The notes beneath the pieces are model-generated. The model ran no database searches, had not been told where the DNA came from, and worked only from the letters and a program-made list of their open reading frames with translations. Shown piece after piece: positions 54,186 through 62,589 of a stretch of 64,000 nt of DNA. Position 1 is the stretch's first letter; every line of letters starts with the position of its first letter. A program made the position numbers and the translations under genes. The DNA is taken from contig CAZTNA010000002.1 in NCBI GenBank assembly GCA_964615305.1, forward strand, positions 124,001 to 188,000. Direction: 5' to 3'. This DNA is from Bog-950 sp964615305 (GTDB taxonomy: Bacteria > Bacteroidota > Bacteroidia > Chitinophagales > LD1).

Positions 54186-55478
54186 TTAATAGTCAAGTGT
54201 GGGAGGTGTAAGGTGCTTTATTGAACCAAAGCCAATTACATCTTTCATGACGGGTTTGTCGAGAAGTTCGGCCGCGGATTGAATTTTTTCGAACCCGAAT
54301 TTATCGCGAACGTTGTAGACGGTTCTGCGGAGTTTGTCTTTACGGAAGTTGTTTTCGAAGAGAGTATATTGTTGAAGACCTTCATGCACAAAGCCGGTAG
54401 TGGAAATCATAATTCTTGTAGTGCCTGTGTTTAAAATCCTGCAGCCATCTAGGTGTTTTTCTCGGTCATGTATGCGCAAAAGAAAGGTGCGGTATAGATC
54501 TTCGGCACCCTGTAGGGGTATGGTGGTGTATATTTTATCGCTAAAGCTGGAGTTGTCGTCATAGCTGCAGAAGAAGTTGAGTGAGTGGCAAAACACTTGT
54601 TGGTGCATCATTCGTTTTTCTATTTGAAGACAAAGGGCGTAGAGTATATCGTGTAGGGTTTGTATGGAGGATCGCTGCTCTGCTGAGACTTGCCGCATAG
54701 CCTGCATACTTTTGTAGGTGGGGTTTTGCCACATGTCAACTTCCATGAAGTTTAACCGGAAGTGCCAAAACTCCCCAACTATGCTTTTGCAAGCGCGTTT
54801 TACTTTTTCGGGAGGGGCATGTCGGAGTTCGACAGGGGAAGAGATTCCGCCCATTACCAAGCGAAGAGCCATGGGTTTTGAAATGCCGGGGAGGTCGGTA
54901 AGGGCGATTTTTGAAAGAATTGTATCCATGTTTTGGGGAGAGATAACAACCAGGCCATTTGGCTTTTGAAGGTCGGTGGCCAGCTTGGCTAAAAATTCGT
55001 TGGGGGCAATACCAATGGAACAGGTCATAAAATCGCCAACGTCTGTTTTAATTTTCTGCTTTATATCAATGGCAAGTTGTTCGAGATTGTTATAGACTAA
55101 GTGATAGGTTGAAAAGTCAATGACTGCTTCGTCTATACTTAATGGAATAACTTCAGCTGAGAAACTTCGCAATACTTTCATAATGCGTTTGTGAAACTCG
55201 CGATAGCGGTTTGGATTGGTCTCGAGCGGCACAAAGTCGGGATGGTGCTTAATGATTTCGGAGAGGCGATCGGCTTTTATTCCTTTTGCCTTTGCTTCTT
55301 TAGAAAGCGCAATGACTGAACCATGCTGGCCTGTGTAAACACAAACGCCCACTGGTCGGCCACGAAGCCAGTAGTTAACCTGCTGTTCGCAGCTTGGGAA
55401 AAAACTGTTCATGTCTACAAACATGACAGTGGGTTTAAGGTTAGGGGTGCTTATGTTGTTTAAGGATATTTTCTTCAT
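54186..55478 (-). CDS. Y-family DNA polymerase, DinB-like
   Basis: A 430-residue translesion polymerase of the Y family. Palm residues are D22 in MFVDMNSFFPSCE, with F27 at the steric-gate position, and D116-E117 in PLSIDEAVIDFS. The finger segment IALSKEAKAKGIKAD differs from the common DinB SYEAR form. Thumb HhH LTDLPGISKPMALRL is present. The C-terminal little-finger domain is divergent and long (GISSPVELR onward). No obvious UmuD, ImuA or DnaE2 partner is adjacent. It is separated by 385 bases from the next gene upstream. Substrate lesions are unknown. Confidence 0.85.
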   Translation of the reverse strand: MKKISLNNISTPNLKPTVMFVDMNSFFPSCEQQVNYWLRGRPVGVCVYTGQHGSVIALSKEAKAKGIKADRLSEIIKHHPDFVPLETNPNRYREFHKRIMKVLRSFSAEVIPLSIDEAVIDFSTYHLVYNNLEQLAIDIKQKIKTDVGDFMTCSIGIAPNEFLAKLATDLQKPNGLVVISPQNMDTILSKIALTDLPGISKPMALRLVMGGISSPVELRHAPPEKVKRACKSIVGEFWHFRLNFMEVDMWQNPTYKSMQAMRQVSAEQRSSIQTLHDILYALCLQIEKRMMHQQVFCHSLNFFCSYDDNSSFSDKIYTTIPLQGAEDLYRTFLLRIHDREKHLDGCRILNTGTTRIMISTTGFVHEGLQQYTLFENNFRKDKLRRTVYNVRDKFGFEKIQSAAELLDKPVMKDVIGFGSIKHLTPPTLDY

Positions 55479-55863
55479 GCTAACAAAATTAGTAAATAAG
55501 ACTACAATAAATAGTTATTTATAAATGCAACGCGCATTACCCAGTTTAGATTATGTCTGCAATCAAATTTGTCGGGGCGCGAAAGCCATCACCTTAAAAC
55601 CGCCCAACTTATTTTCCGACCAAGACAACATTCGCCATAATAATGGTGCGGCTTCCATCTTCCTTTTTAACTAAATCTCAAAAAAGTTCAGATAGCTGTG
55701 AGACAGAAACTCATTTTCTGGTTGCACCATGTCACCTATCAAGCTTTTGATTGTTGGCGGCCTTGTAGTAGCCTAAAATACATGGTACTCGGGAATGTTT
55801 AATTCGTGTTAAGATGGTAACAGCTAAAGTTTTAAGGGTTTTATTTGTTACCAAAAATCAATT
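55479..55863. other. 385-base gap without an intact gene
   Basis: Both strands are interrupted by stops. The only readings are very short frames (about 19 to 36 codons), such as a minus-strand MVQPENEFLSHSYLNFFEI stub and an adjacent LKRKMEAAPLLWRM stub. They could be remnants of a decayed gene upstream of the polymerase but match nothing I can name. No clear hairpin or RNA gene was seen. A TTATTTG-like element lies near 55840-55850, before the glutathione peroxidase start. Confidence 0.5.
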
Positions 55864-56409
55864 ATGAAAGTTTTTCTGCTTGCCTTGCTTACAGTCTTTT
55901 CTGTTTCATTTCCCTCTAAAACTGTATATGACTTTACCGTTAAAGATATTGATGGTAACCCGGTTTCACTAAGTGCGTACAAAGGCAAAGTTTTGCTGAT
56001 TGTAAACGTTGCGAGTATGTGCGGCAATACCCCTCAATACAAAGAAATAGAAGCCCTTTACAAAAAATATAAAGATCGGGGCTTAGTAGTTTTGGGGTTT
56101 CCGGCCAACAACTTTATGGGGCAGGAACCCGGAAACGATGCAGATATAAAGGCATTTTGCACGCGCGAATATGCCGTTACTTTTCCTATGTTCTCTAAAA
56201 TTTCTGTAAAAGGTAAAGATATAGCACCACTCTATACCTACCTGACTCAGGAAAAAGAAAACGGACTAAAAGACGCACCAGTTAAATGGAATTTTCAAAA
56301 GTTCATTATCAACAGAAACGGAACTTTGGCCGATGTTATAAGCCCGGGATCTTCTGTTAATATAGCTTCAGAACTTAATAAAATTGAACAAGCCCTAAAC
56401 TCAAAGTAG
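55864..56409 (+). CDS. Glutathione peroxidase-family thiol peroxidase
   Basis: A 181-residue peroxidase with a hydrophobic N-terminal signal segment (MKVFLLALLTVFSVSFPS), so likely exported. The peroxidatic C53 is in VASMCGNTPQY, W142-N143 in VKWNFQKF, and a possible resolving C99 in AFCTREY suits a thioredoxin-dependent enzyme. The usual FPCNQFGGQEPG is FPANNFMGQEPG: the catalytic-tetrad Gln is Asn83 and the Cys is Ala81. Selenocysteine is not used. The next gene starts seven bases after the stop, suggesting an operon. Confidence 0.88.
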   Translation: MKVFLLALLTVFSVSFPSKTVYDFTVKDIDGNPVSLSAYKGKVLLIVNVASMCGNTPQYKEIEALYKKYKDRGLVVLGFPANNFMGQEPGNDADIKAFCTREYAVTFPMFSKISVKGKDIAPLYTYLTQEKENGLKDAPVKWNFQKFIINRNGTLADVISPGSSVNIASELNKIEQALNSK

Positions 56410-56416
56410 TAAAAAA

Positions 56417-57370
56417 TTGCACAAACAAGATTTAGACATCTTTGCAGATTCGCCATTACAATTAATAGATTCTGAATTGCTTACGAAAAAAAACGTAAAG
56501 CTATACATTAAGCGCGATGATTTATTACATAAACATATACAAGGTAACAAGTGGCGCAAGCTAAAGTATAACTTACTCGAAGCCAAAATTAACGGATACG
56601 CGCGGTTACTTACCTTTGGAGGTCCGTATTCAAACCATCTTTATGCAACTGCAGCGGCTGCCAAATTGTTTCATTTTAAGAGCATTGGAGTTGTAAGAGG
56701 AGAGGAGCCGGAACATAAAAGCCCAACTTTAAAGTTTGCTGCTGAGCAAGGTATGGAACTATATTATATGGATAGGGCAAGTTACCGCGAAAAAGATCAG
56801 CCCTACGCAGTAGAGAGCTTAAAAGTGCAAATAGGTGAGTTTTACTACATACCTGAAGGCGGCACAAATTCGTTTGCGCTTGAAGGCGTAAAAGAAATTA
56901 TTGATGAAATAGATATTGAGTTTGATGTAATTGCTACCGCTTGCGGCACAGGCGGCACATTGGCTGGTTTGCTGACGGGGCTAAATGGAAGTAAAACTGC
57001 AATCGGTTTTTCTTCCTTAAAAGGTACCAATACGCTTACGGACATAATTACTAAGTTGACTGACGAGTATTGTGGAAGAAACTATTGCAACTTTATGATT
57101 AATACTGATTACCAGTTTGGTGGTTATGCGAAAGTTACCGGTGAACTGTATCGTTTTATCATTGAATTTTACCAGCAACATAGCATTCTGCTGGAGCCCG
57201 TTTACACCGGCAAAATGATGTACGGTTTGTTTGACCTGATTTTTAAAGATTATTTTAAGCCAGGAACTGTGGTAATAGCTTTACATACAGGTGGACTTCA
57301 AGGTATTAATGGGTATCCGGAACTTGTTCAGCAACTTAGTAACAAAAATTCCATAATTGATGTTATGTAA
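56417..57370 (+). CDS. PLP-dependent deaminase/desulfhydrase-like enzyme (ACC deaminase family)
   Basis: About 317 residues starting at TTG 56417, seven bases after the glutathione peroxidase gene. The PLP lysine K45 is in GNKWRKLKY, the SNH element is in GGPYSNHLYATAAAA (S72) and the PLP phosphate site is in TACGTGGTLAGLL. Members include 1-aminocyclopropane-1-carboxylate deaminase and D-cysteine desulfhydrase. The residues separating the two activities were not resolved, and D-cysteine desulfhydrase is more common in this branch. No ATG is suitable at the N-terminus. Confidence 0.85.
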   Translation: MHKQDLDIFADSPLQLIDSELLTKKNVKLYIKRDDLLHKHIQGNKWRKLKYNLLEAKINGYARLLTFGGPYSNHLYATAAAAKLFHFKSIGVVRGEEPEHKSPTLKFAAEQGMELYYMDRASYREKDQPYAVESLKVQIGEFYYIPEGGTNSFALEGVKEIIDEIDIEFDVIATACGTGGTLAGLLTGLNGSKTAIGFSSLKGTNTLTDIITKLTDEYCGRNYCNFMINTDYQFGGYAKVTGELYRFIIEFYQQHSILLEPVYTGKMMYGLFDLIFKDYFKPGTVVIALHTGGLQGINGYPELVQQLSNKNSIIDVM

Positions 57371-57399
57371 AGTAAGTTTTGCGAATAATTACTTTACCA

Positions 57400-57444
57400 A
57401 AATATAAATGCCCTGGGATGCTTATATCCCAAGGCAGTATATTT
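57400..57444. terminator. Bidirectional terminator-like hairpin
   Basis: TGCC-C-TGGGAT (57409-57419) pairs with ATCCCA-A-GGCA (57426-57436) with one C/A mismatch. Outer AAATATA (57400-57406) pairs with TATATTT (57438-57444). It sits between two convergent genes and has A/T-rich flanks on both sides. Confidence 0.6.
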
Positions 57445-57459
57445 AACTTCATTCTACTT

Positions 57460-57987
57460 TTAATTCTTTACCAGCTTTTCCATCTCCTCTTCTACAACAT
57501 ATTCGTCACCATCTACATAACCGCTGTGTGTGTAAACAATTTTTCCATGAGCATCAACTAAAATAGTGAACGGAACACTTTGAATATTTAGTTGTCTTTT
57601 TAAGTCCTGATTTACATCTAACAGCACATCATAATCCCAGCGCTGACCTTCAACTGTTGGCTTCACTTTAGTGCTGCTTCGTGAATCGTCAATGGAAACT
57701 GCAACTATCTGCATATTGTATTTTTTCTTCCATTCATCGTAAAGTTCCGCAATATTCGTTAGTTCCTTTTTGCAAGGAACACACCAAGTTGCCCAAAAGC
57801 TAACCAAGGTAATTTTTCCGCTTCTGCCATAATCTGATATGTCAACCGGTTTGCCATTGATGTTGTTCAAAGTAATAGATGGAAGAGTTTTTTCCCCCAT
57901 TATTTTGTCCACCAGTTTTTTGTCATTTTGTGCATTGGCAAAAAGTGAACTACCTATAAAAAAAACTGCAAGAAGGGTTTTGGTCAT
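57460..57987 (-). CDS. Exported TlpA-like thiol-disulfide oxidoreductase
   Basis: About 175 residues from ATG 57987, with a signal peptide (MTKTLLAVFFIGSSLFANAQ). The thioredoxin fold shows ITLVSFWATWCVPCKKE with active-site C69 and C72, and later cis-Pro in IQSVPFTILVDAHG. The frame is open further upstream to 58041 but the -7 box at 58039-58046 on the minus strand overlaps that start, so ATG 57987 is preferred. It likely keeps periplasmic thiols reduced, for example for cytochrome maturation. Confidence 0.87.
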   Translation of the reverse strand: MTKTLLAVFFIGSSLFANAQNDKKLVDKIMGEKTLPSITLNNINGKPVDISDYGRSGKITLVSFWATWCVPCKKELTNIAELYDEWKKKYNMQIVAVSIDDSRSSTKVKPTVEGQRWDYDVLLDVNQDLKRQLNIQSVPFTILVDAHGKIVYTHSGYVDGDEYVVEEEMEKLVKN

Positions 57988-58038
57988 GTGTTTGTATTTT
58001 TGTTTCAGTTGATGGCAATGCGTATGCCAAGATGTATT

Positions 58039-58046
58039 CAAAACTA
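58039..58046 (-). promoter_or_regulatory. Candidate -7 box for the TlpA-like gene
   Basis: On the minus strand this reads TAGTTTTG, matching TAnnTTTG. It lies 51 bases before the ATG at 57987. A -33 element is not clear. It overlaps the longer reading frame's start, arguing against that start. Confidence 0.4.
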
Positions 58047-58125
58047 AACCGATTTCTGAATAATGGCTATTCGTTTACATTTACGCGTGTTGATTACACC
58101 TTCACTTTTCACACACATTAACTTC

Positions 58126-59763
58126 ATGAAGAGAATCTATACACTTCTAACAGCGCTGTTTTCATTTATTGCATATTCAACAAACGCACAATGGGGATAT
58201 TTTTCAGGTTCGTTTCAAAACGGAACCAACTTTTTTATACGAGACCCCAAGATTGGAGCATTTAATCTTCCGCATTACGACAACCTAAAGGTTGGAACCG
58301 ATAACTGGCTAGAGCTAAGATATACAAACGATAAGTTTGAACTTCAAACTGGTGTTCGGCTCGACTTTTTTTATAACTCCATATTACGCGTACCTACTAC
58401 TCCTTATACCGGAGTTGGCTTAGGCAACTTTTTTATTAAAAAGAAAATTAAAGACTTAACCATAACAGGCGGATATATATACGACCAAATTGGAAGCGGT
58501 ATTATATACCGTGGCTTCGAAGAGCGCGCTTTGGGAATAGATAACCCAATATTAGGCGCACGTTTAGAATATGATGTAAAAGGTAAATTAAAACTTAAAG
58601 CTTTTGCGGGAGCACAAAAATTAAAGTTTTCTATTCAAAAACCCCTGATAGTTGGATTTAACGCTGAGGGCAATCTTTCTTTAAAAGATAATAAGGCTAC
58701 ATTTCAGCCGGGTGTAGGTGTTATTAACCGCAGTATGGATCAGCAGAACATCAACCAACTAGTAGCAACGCTTGAAAGCTATGATACGCTTGGTAGATTT
58801 GTTCCAAAATACAACACGTATGCGGTTACGCTTTACAATACGCTTACTGCAGGAAACTTTAGTTGGTATGTTGAGGGGGCATATAAAACAACCGAAGCAG
58901 TAAAGAAAGATCAAATTCATGATGCTAAAGATTCGCTGATAAACTCAGCGGGCAACTGTGTATTTACTACGTTGAACTATTCTACAAAAGGTTTTGGTAT
59001 TACACTGCAGTTTAAACGAACCGAGAACTTTTATCTGCACACATCGCCTAACGCTACCGAAGCACTGTTTGATGGCTTGCTGAATTTCTTGCCTCCGGTT
59101 TCCAAGCAAAATTCTTTGCGTTTGCCTGCCCGCTATTTTGCGCCATCGCTTGAGGCCCGAGAGTTAGCGTTTGGTGCTGAAATGACGTACTCTCCTAACC
59201 GTAAAATGACGTTTACCGCACAGGGTTCTTACATCCGCGACTTCATTTTAAAAAAGTATCACCCTACCGACACAGCATTTTTTGCTGAAGCTTACATAGC
59301 CGGTAATTTTAAACCAACTAAAAGTTTGGAAGTGGAGGTTGGCTTTATGTATGCCCGGTACAACAAGTTTTTATACCGTAAAGAAGGCGAACATGAAGTT
59401 GATGCATATACTCCATTTATGGAAATTGGTTACAAGATAAACAAGAAGCATTCTCTGCGAATGGAGGTTCAGTATCAACACGTATTACTAGACTACGGCC
59501 AATGGATTTATGCCTTATTAGAGTATAACTTTGCCCCGCACTTTTCGTTTGCAGTTAGCGACATGTGGAACTTTGCACCCAACCCGGCCATAACTTCCAA
59601 TGCCAACCACTACTATTCTGTGTTTGCCGGATATACATTGGGAGCTCACAGATTTACCGTAAGCTATGTAAAGCAGGTAGAGGGTATTGTGTGCACCGGT
59701 GGTGTCTGCCGCTTAGAGCCTGCATTCAGTGGCGTTAAAATAGGTATCAACTCTACGTTCTAA
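58126..59763 (+). CDS. DUF6029-like outer-membrane beta-barrel protein
   Basis: About 545 residues from ATG 58126; the longer frame starts 21 codons earlier and has no signal peptide. The signal peptide is MKRIYTLLTALFSFIAYSTNAQ. The rest shows alternating aromatic and charged strands through the whole length (LELRYTNDKFELQTGVRLDFFYNS, KKKIKDLTITGGYIYDQIGSG), ending with GVKIGINSTF, typical of a C-terminal barrel strand. Assigned to the DUF6029 type by pattern. Function unknown; a location upstream of Sco1 may indicate a link to respiratory or copper traits, but this is weak. Confidence 0.72.
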   Translation: MKRIYTLLTALFSFIAYSTNAQWGYFSGSFQNGTNFFIRDPKIGAFNLPHYDNLKVGTDNWLELRYTNDKFELQTGVRLDFFYNSILRVPTTPYTGVGLGNFFIKKKIKDLTITGGYIYDQIGSGIIYRGFEERALGIDNPILGARLEYDVKGKLKLKAFAGAQKLKFSIQKPLIVGFNAEGNLSLKDNKATFQPGVGVINRSMDQQNINQLVATLESYDTLGRFVPKYNTYAVTLYNTLTAGNFSWYVEGAYKTTEAVKKDQIHDAKDSLINSAGNCVFTTLNYSTKGFGITLQFKRTENFYLHTSPNATEALFDGLLNFLPPVSKQNSLRLPARYFAPSLEARELAFGAEMTYSPNRKMTFTAQGSYIRDFILKKYHPTDTAFFAEAYIAGNFKPTKSLEVEVGFMYARYNKFLYRKEGEHEVDAYTPFMEIGYKINKKHSLRMEVQYQHVLLDYGQWIYALLEYNFAPHFSFAVSDMWNFAPNPAITSNANHYYSVFAGYTLGAHRFTVSYVKQVEGIVCTGGVCRLEPAFSGVKIGINSTF

Positions 59764-59855
59764 TCATCTTCTTCTGAAACCAATATCTCATTTCGTTTAG
59801 AAAAATTATTAAAGTCGTCTGCCGCTAAAGTTTCTGCACTATTATTGCAGTTAGA

Positions 59856-60674
59856 ATGAATAAGCGATTTAAAAATGTATTTGGGATAGCTTTGGTCATA
59901 GTATTGCCAATTGTTGGTATAGTGCTCAGCAGTTGGTATATACCGCAAATGTTTAACCCTAAGTTAAAAATGAGTTTAACCGAGTATTTGGGGAAGTGGT
60001 TTAGCGGAGAAATGAATTACACGGCCCGAAAAAACAGACCCCAAGCTCCGGGAAAAATGTTTCCTCTTGGAGTAGCCGAATCGAAAAACCGTAGAGGGGA
60101 AACAGTGGTTGACACAGTTTATCACTTGGTACCGAGTGCAAAATTTGAAACTCAACGTGGTGACTCGCTCATTCTAGATTCGTTAAGGGGCAACATCTAT
60201 GTAGCCGACTTCTTTTTTGCATCATGTCCGGGTATTTGCCCGAAATTGAGCAGAAGTTTAGAACGTGTACAAGGCGCATTTATAAAAGACGACAACTTTA
60301 AAATTGTATCATTTAGCGTAGATCCAGAACGCGATTCTGTAAATGCCTTGCGAAGATACGCTGCGCTGCATAACGCTATTCCCGGCAAGTGGTATTTCTT
60401 ACGAACCGACAAACAAACAGTATTTACATTAGCAGAAAGCGGATTTAAAGTAACCGCCAGGCCTGATGATGGCACTGGTGCGGAAGATTTTATTCATAGC
60501 GAAAAACTGGTGCTGATAGACAAAGATGGCAACATACGTGGCTATTATAGCGGGGTTGATACAACTCGTGTGAATCAACTAATGAGCGATATTGTTTTAC
60601 TACTGCGCGAAAGTGAAAACAGCTTTAGTTTTTCTAAGCAAAAAGAGACTACAAAAAAATTGTTTGAACAATGA
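59856..60674 (+). CDS. SCO1/SenC copper chaperone
   Basis: A 272-residue membrane-anchored thioredoxin-fold protein for CuA assembly in cytochrome oxidase. The TM anchor is at about 9-28. The copper-binding C124 and C128 lie in FFFASCPGICPKLSR and the third ligand is H211 in DFIHSEKLVLIDKDG. Its stop overlaps the DUF420 start by four bases. Family context with DUF420 supports a role in oxidase biogenesis. No oxidase subunit is in the window. Confidence 0.92.
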   Translation: MNKRFKNVFGIALVIVLPIVGIVLSSWYIPQMFNPKLKMSLTEYLGKWFSGEMNYTARKNRPQAPGKMFPLGVAESKNRRGETVVDTVYHLVPSAKFETQRGDSLILDSLRGNIYVADFFFASCPGICPKLSRSLERVQGAFIKDDNFKIVSFSVDPERDSVNALRRYAALHNAIPGKWYFLRTDKQTVFTLAESGFKVTARPDDGTGAEDFIHSEKLVLIDKDGNIRGYYSGVDTTRVNQLMSDIVLLLRESENSFSFSKQKETTKKLFEQ

Positions 60675-61216
60675 TGCCTTCTCCCCTGTTAGATAAAAAC
60701 GACAAATTGGCTAAGTGGCTCATTGTTTTGTTTTCTGTTTTTGCATTTTTGCTTGTTGCTGCTTTGCCGAAACTCCATATAAAAGTTAACCTACCGTTTA
60801 ACCCTCATGTGTTTGCACTAATTAATGCAGTAGTAAATACAATGGTTACAATTTGTCTGGTATGGGCTTATATTTTGGTGCGCAAAAAGGATTATGAAGG
60901 ACATAAAAGAGTTATGCTGACAGCAATTGGTTTATCAGTTTTGTTTTTAATTTCTTATGTAGCACATCATATACTAGCCGGTGAAACACGCTTTGGTGGT
61001 AGTGGGGCAATAAGAGTGGTGTACTTAACACTTTTAGCAACTCATATTGTACTGGCTGCTGCTATACTTCCCTTCATTTTATTTACAGCATATCGCAGTT
61101 TAACCGGTGATTATGTCAAGCACAAGAAAATAGCCCGCTATACTTTCCCGATCTGGATGTATGTATCTGTTACAGGTGTGATTATCTATATGATGATATC
61201 ACCTTACTACAGTTAG
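60671..61216 (+). CDS. DUF420 membrane protein
   Basis: A 181-residue protein with five TM helices (about 16-34, 45-67, 80-98, 114-138, 155-176). Conserved His residues (GHKR near 78, AHHIL near 98, THIVL near 124, KHKK near 150) and the FNPHVFALINA segment fit the DUF420/YozB family, which is often found with Sco1 and heme-copper oxidase genes. It overlaps the Sco1 stop by four bases. Exact role unknown. Confidence 0.85.
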   Translation: MMPSPLLDKNDKLAKWLIVLFSVFAFLLVAALPKLHIKVNLPFNPHVFALINAVVNTMVTICLVWAYILVRKKDYEGHKRVMLTAIGLSVLFLISYVAHHILAGETRFGGSGAIRVVYLTLLATHIVLAAAILPFILFTAYRSLTGDYVKHKKIARYTFPIWMYVSVTGVIIYMMISPYYS

Positions 61217-61259
61217 TTCAAAATCAACACAACGTTGGCAGAAAGCAACAACTTCTCTC

Positions 61260-61859
61260 CTACTTTACACGTACAGCTTTTACCGTTACAACGGATACAT
61301 GAAAATCCATAGAGTGTATCTTGCCATTTTTAAAATGGTAAACATTCTTGTTTCCATCAGAACTTTTAAACTCCCAAGTCTCCGCCTCGCTACTTTTCTT
61401 TAACGTACTAAAGTCCCCTTCAGGTTCGTAAAATATTCGGTTAACGTTTGCTATGTTTTTGAAATATACAGTTACAATGGAGTAGAAGGGGGCTTCTGTA
61501 AATGTTTTTTTTCCTTTATAGCCATCAACAAAGTATGTATCGCCCCGTCTATCTACTTTTGTCCACCGTTGCACTTTACCATTATCAGACTCACTATGGT
61601 TAGATGAAATTAACACCCCGTTCTTATAAGTTACTTCGTAGCGGGTAAAGTTGTTGTGGTCAACCCATAGAAATTTTGCTTTTGATCTTGTTTCTAATGT
61701 GTAGTATTCAATGCCATCAGGCTTCTCCTCGCGGGTAACCGTCATACTGCCAATTTTATCTCCAAAGAGTATCATGTCAAACACAACAGTTTCTGTAGAA
61801 AACAAGTACGCGGGCAAGCAATGTAAAAACAGGAGCAGTAACTTTTTATTCATTTTCAA
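61260..61859 (-). CDS. DUF6134-like exported protein
   Basis: A 199-residue protein with a signal peptide (MKMNKKLLLLFLHCLPAYLFS). The body is all-beta: VVFDMILFGDKIGSMTVTREEK, TRYEVTYKNGVLISSNHSES and ending FHVSVVTVKAVRVK. The pattern matches DUF6134, a family of unknown function. It starts two bases after the upstream beta-barrel gene's stop, so they are cotranscribed. Confidence 0.7.
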   Translation of the reverse strand: MKMNKKLLLLFLHCLPAYLFSTETVVFDMILFGDKIGSMTVTREEKPDGIEYYTLETRSKAKFLWVDHNNFTRYEVTYKNGVLISSNHSESDNGKVQRWTKVDRRGDTYFVDGYKGKKTFTEAPFYSIVTVYFKNIANVNRIFYEPEGDFSTLKKSSEAETWEFKSSDGNKNVYHFKNGKIHSMDFHVSVVTVKAVRVK

Positions 61860-61861
61860 TT

Positions 61862-62554
61862 TTACCAGCCAAAGCCGACATTTAGTTGCAATGTAATTTT
61901 TACGTTTTTTAAAATACGAAGTGGTGTCTTTTCAAATAAATCAAAATCTTGTTGAGCGTATGTATTATACTTCGCATTGTAAGTGCGAATAAAATTTTTC
62001 TTATAACCCAAGCCACCGAAAAATTCGAGCATTACTCCGTGTCGTAAATGAAATTGGTAACCCGCTATCCAACTTATGTTGGCATAACAGATTGTTTCGT
62101 AGTTTCCTGTGCCGCGCTTCTCTTTGATTTTTACAAAGTTAAATGAACCAAAAGGACCTGTAAACAGGCCTTGCGGAGCAGACTTATTTTTCTTAGGGTA
62201 GTATCTGTATCCTAGCATAACCCTACCTCCGCGCATACTAAAATCCTTAATACTAAATCTGCTCCTATTCATTGTACTGGGAATTAGCACAAACGGGATA
62301 CTTGGAAAATTATATGATGCCCCCAGTGTTAGCGACTGGTTGTGTGTAAGCATTCTTTCGTAAGTAAATCGCAGTTCACCACACAAGGGTATTTGCCCAA
62401 CAAATACAGGGATAAGGTTCCACTTAATTATGTTTTGTTTAAAAGGAATTTTGCGATCTCTGAACCCTTCAAACTTTTTATCCTTTTGCGCTGAACAACA
62501 CAGCGCAAAAAACATCAATGTTAGAAAAAATAATCTCCGACAGAGTATTACCAT
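61862..62554 (-). CDS. Exported beta-barrel protein (DUF3575-like)
   Basis: A 230-residue protein with a signal peptide (MVILCRRLFFLTLMFFALCCSAQ). Barrel-like strands include FKQNIIKWNLIPVFVGQIPLCGELRFTYERML, GASYNFPSIPFV, GGRVMLGYRYYP and a terminal LQLNVGFGW ending with an aromatic, as outer-membrane barrels do. It resembles DUF3575 proteins but the match is loose. It lies in the run gatB-tlpA-this-DUF6134. Confidence 0.65.
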   Translation of the reverse strand: MVILCRRLFFLTLMFFALCCSAQKDKKFEGFRDRKIPFKQNIIKWNLIPVFVGQIPLCGELRFTYERMLTHNQSLTLGASYNFPSIPFVLIPSTMNRSRFSIKDFSMRGGRVMLGYRYYPKKNKSAPQGLFTGPFGSFNFVKIKEKRGTGNYETICYANISWIAGYQFHLRHGVMLEFFGGLGYKKNFIRTYNAKYNTYAQQDFDLFEKTPLRILKNVKITLQLNVGFGW

Positions 62555-62589
62555 CGGCTACAAAAATAACTTAGTAAAGCTACATTCAA

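Noticed and set aside
55479..55863. Possible UmuD-like or S24 peptidase relic upstream of the polymerase
   Set aside because: The short stubs have no alignable catalytic Ser/Lys motif; there is not enough sequence to support a pseudogene call.
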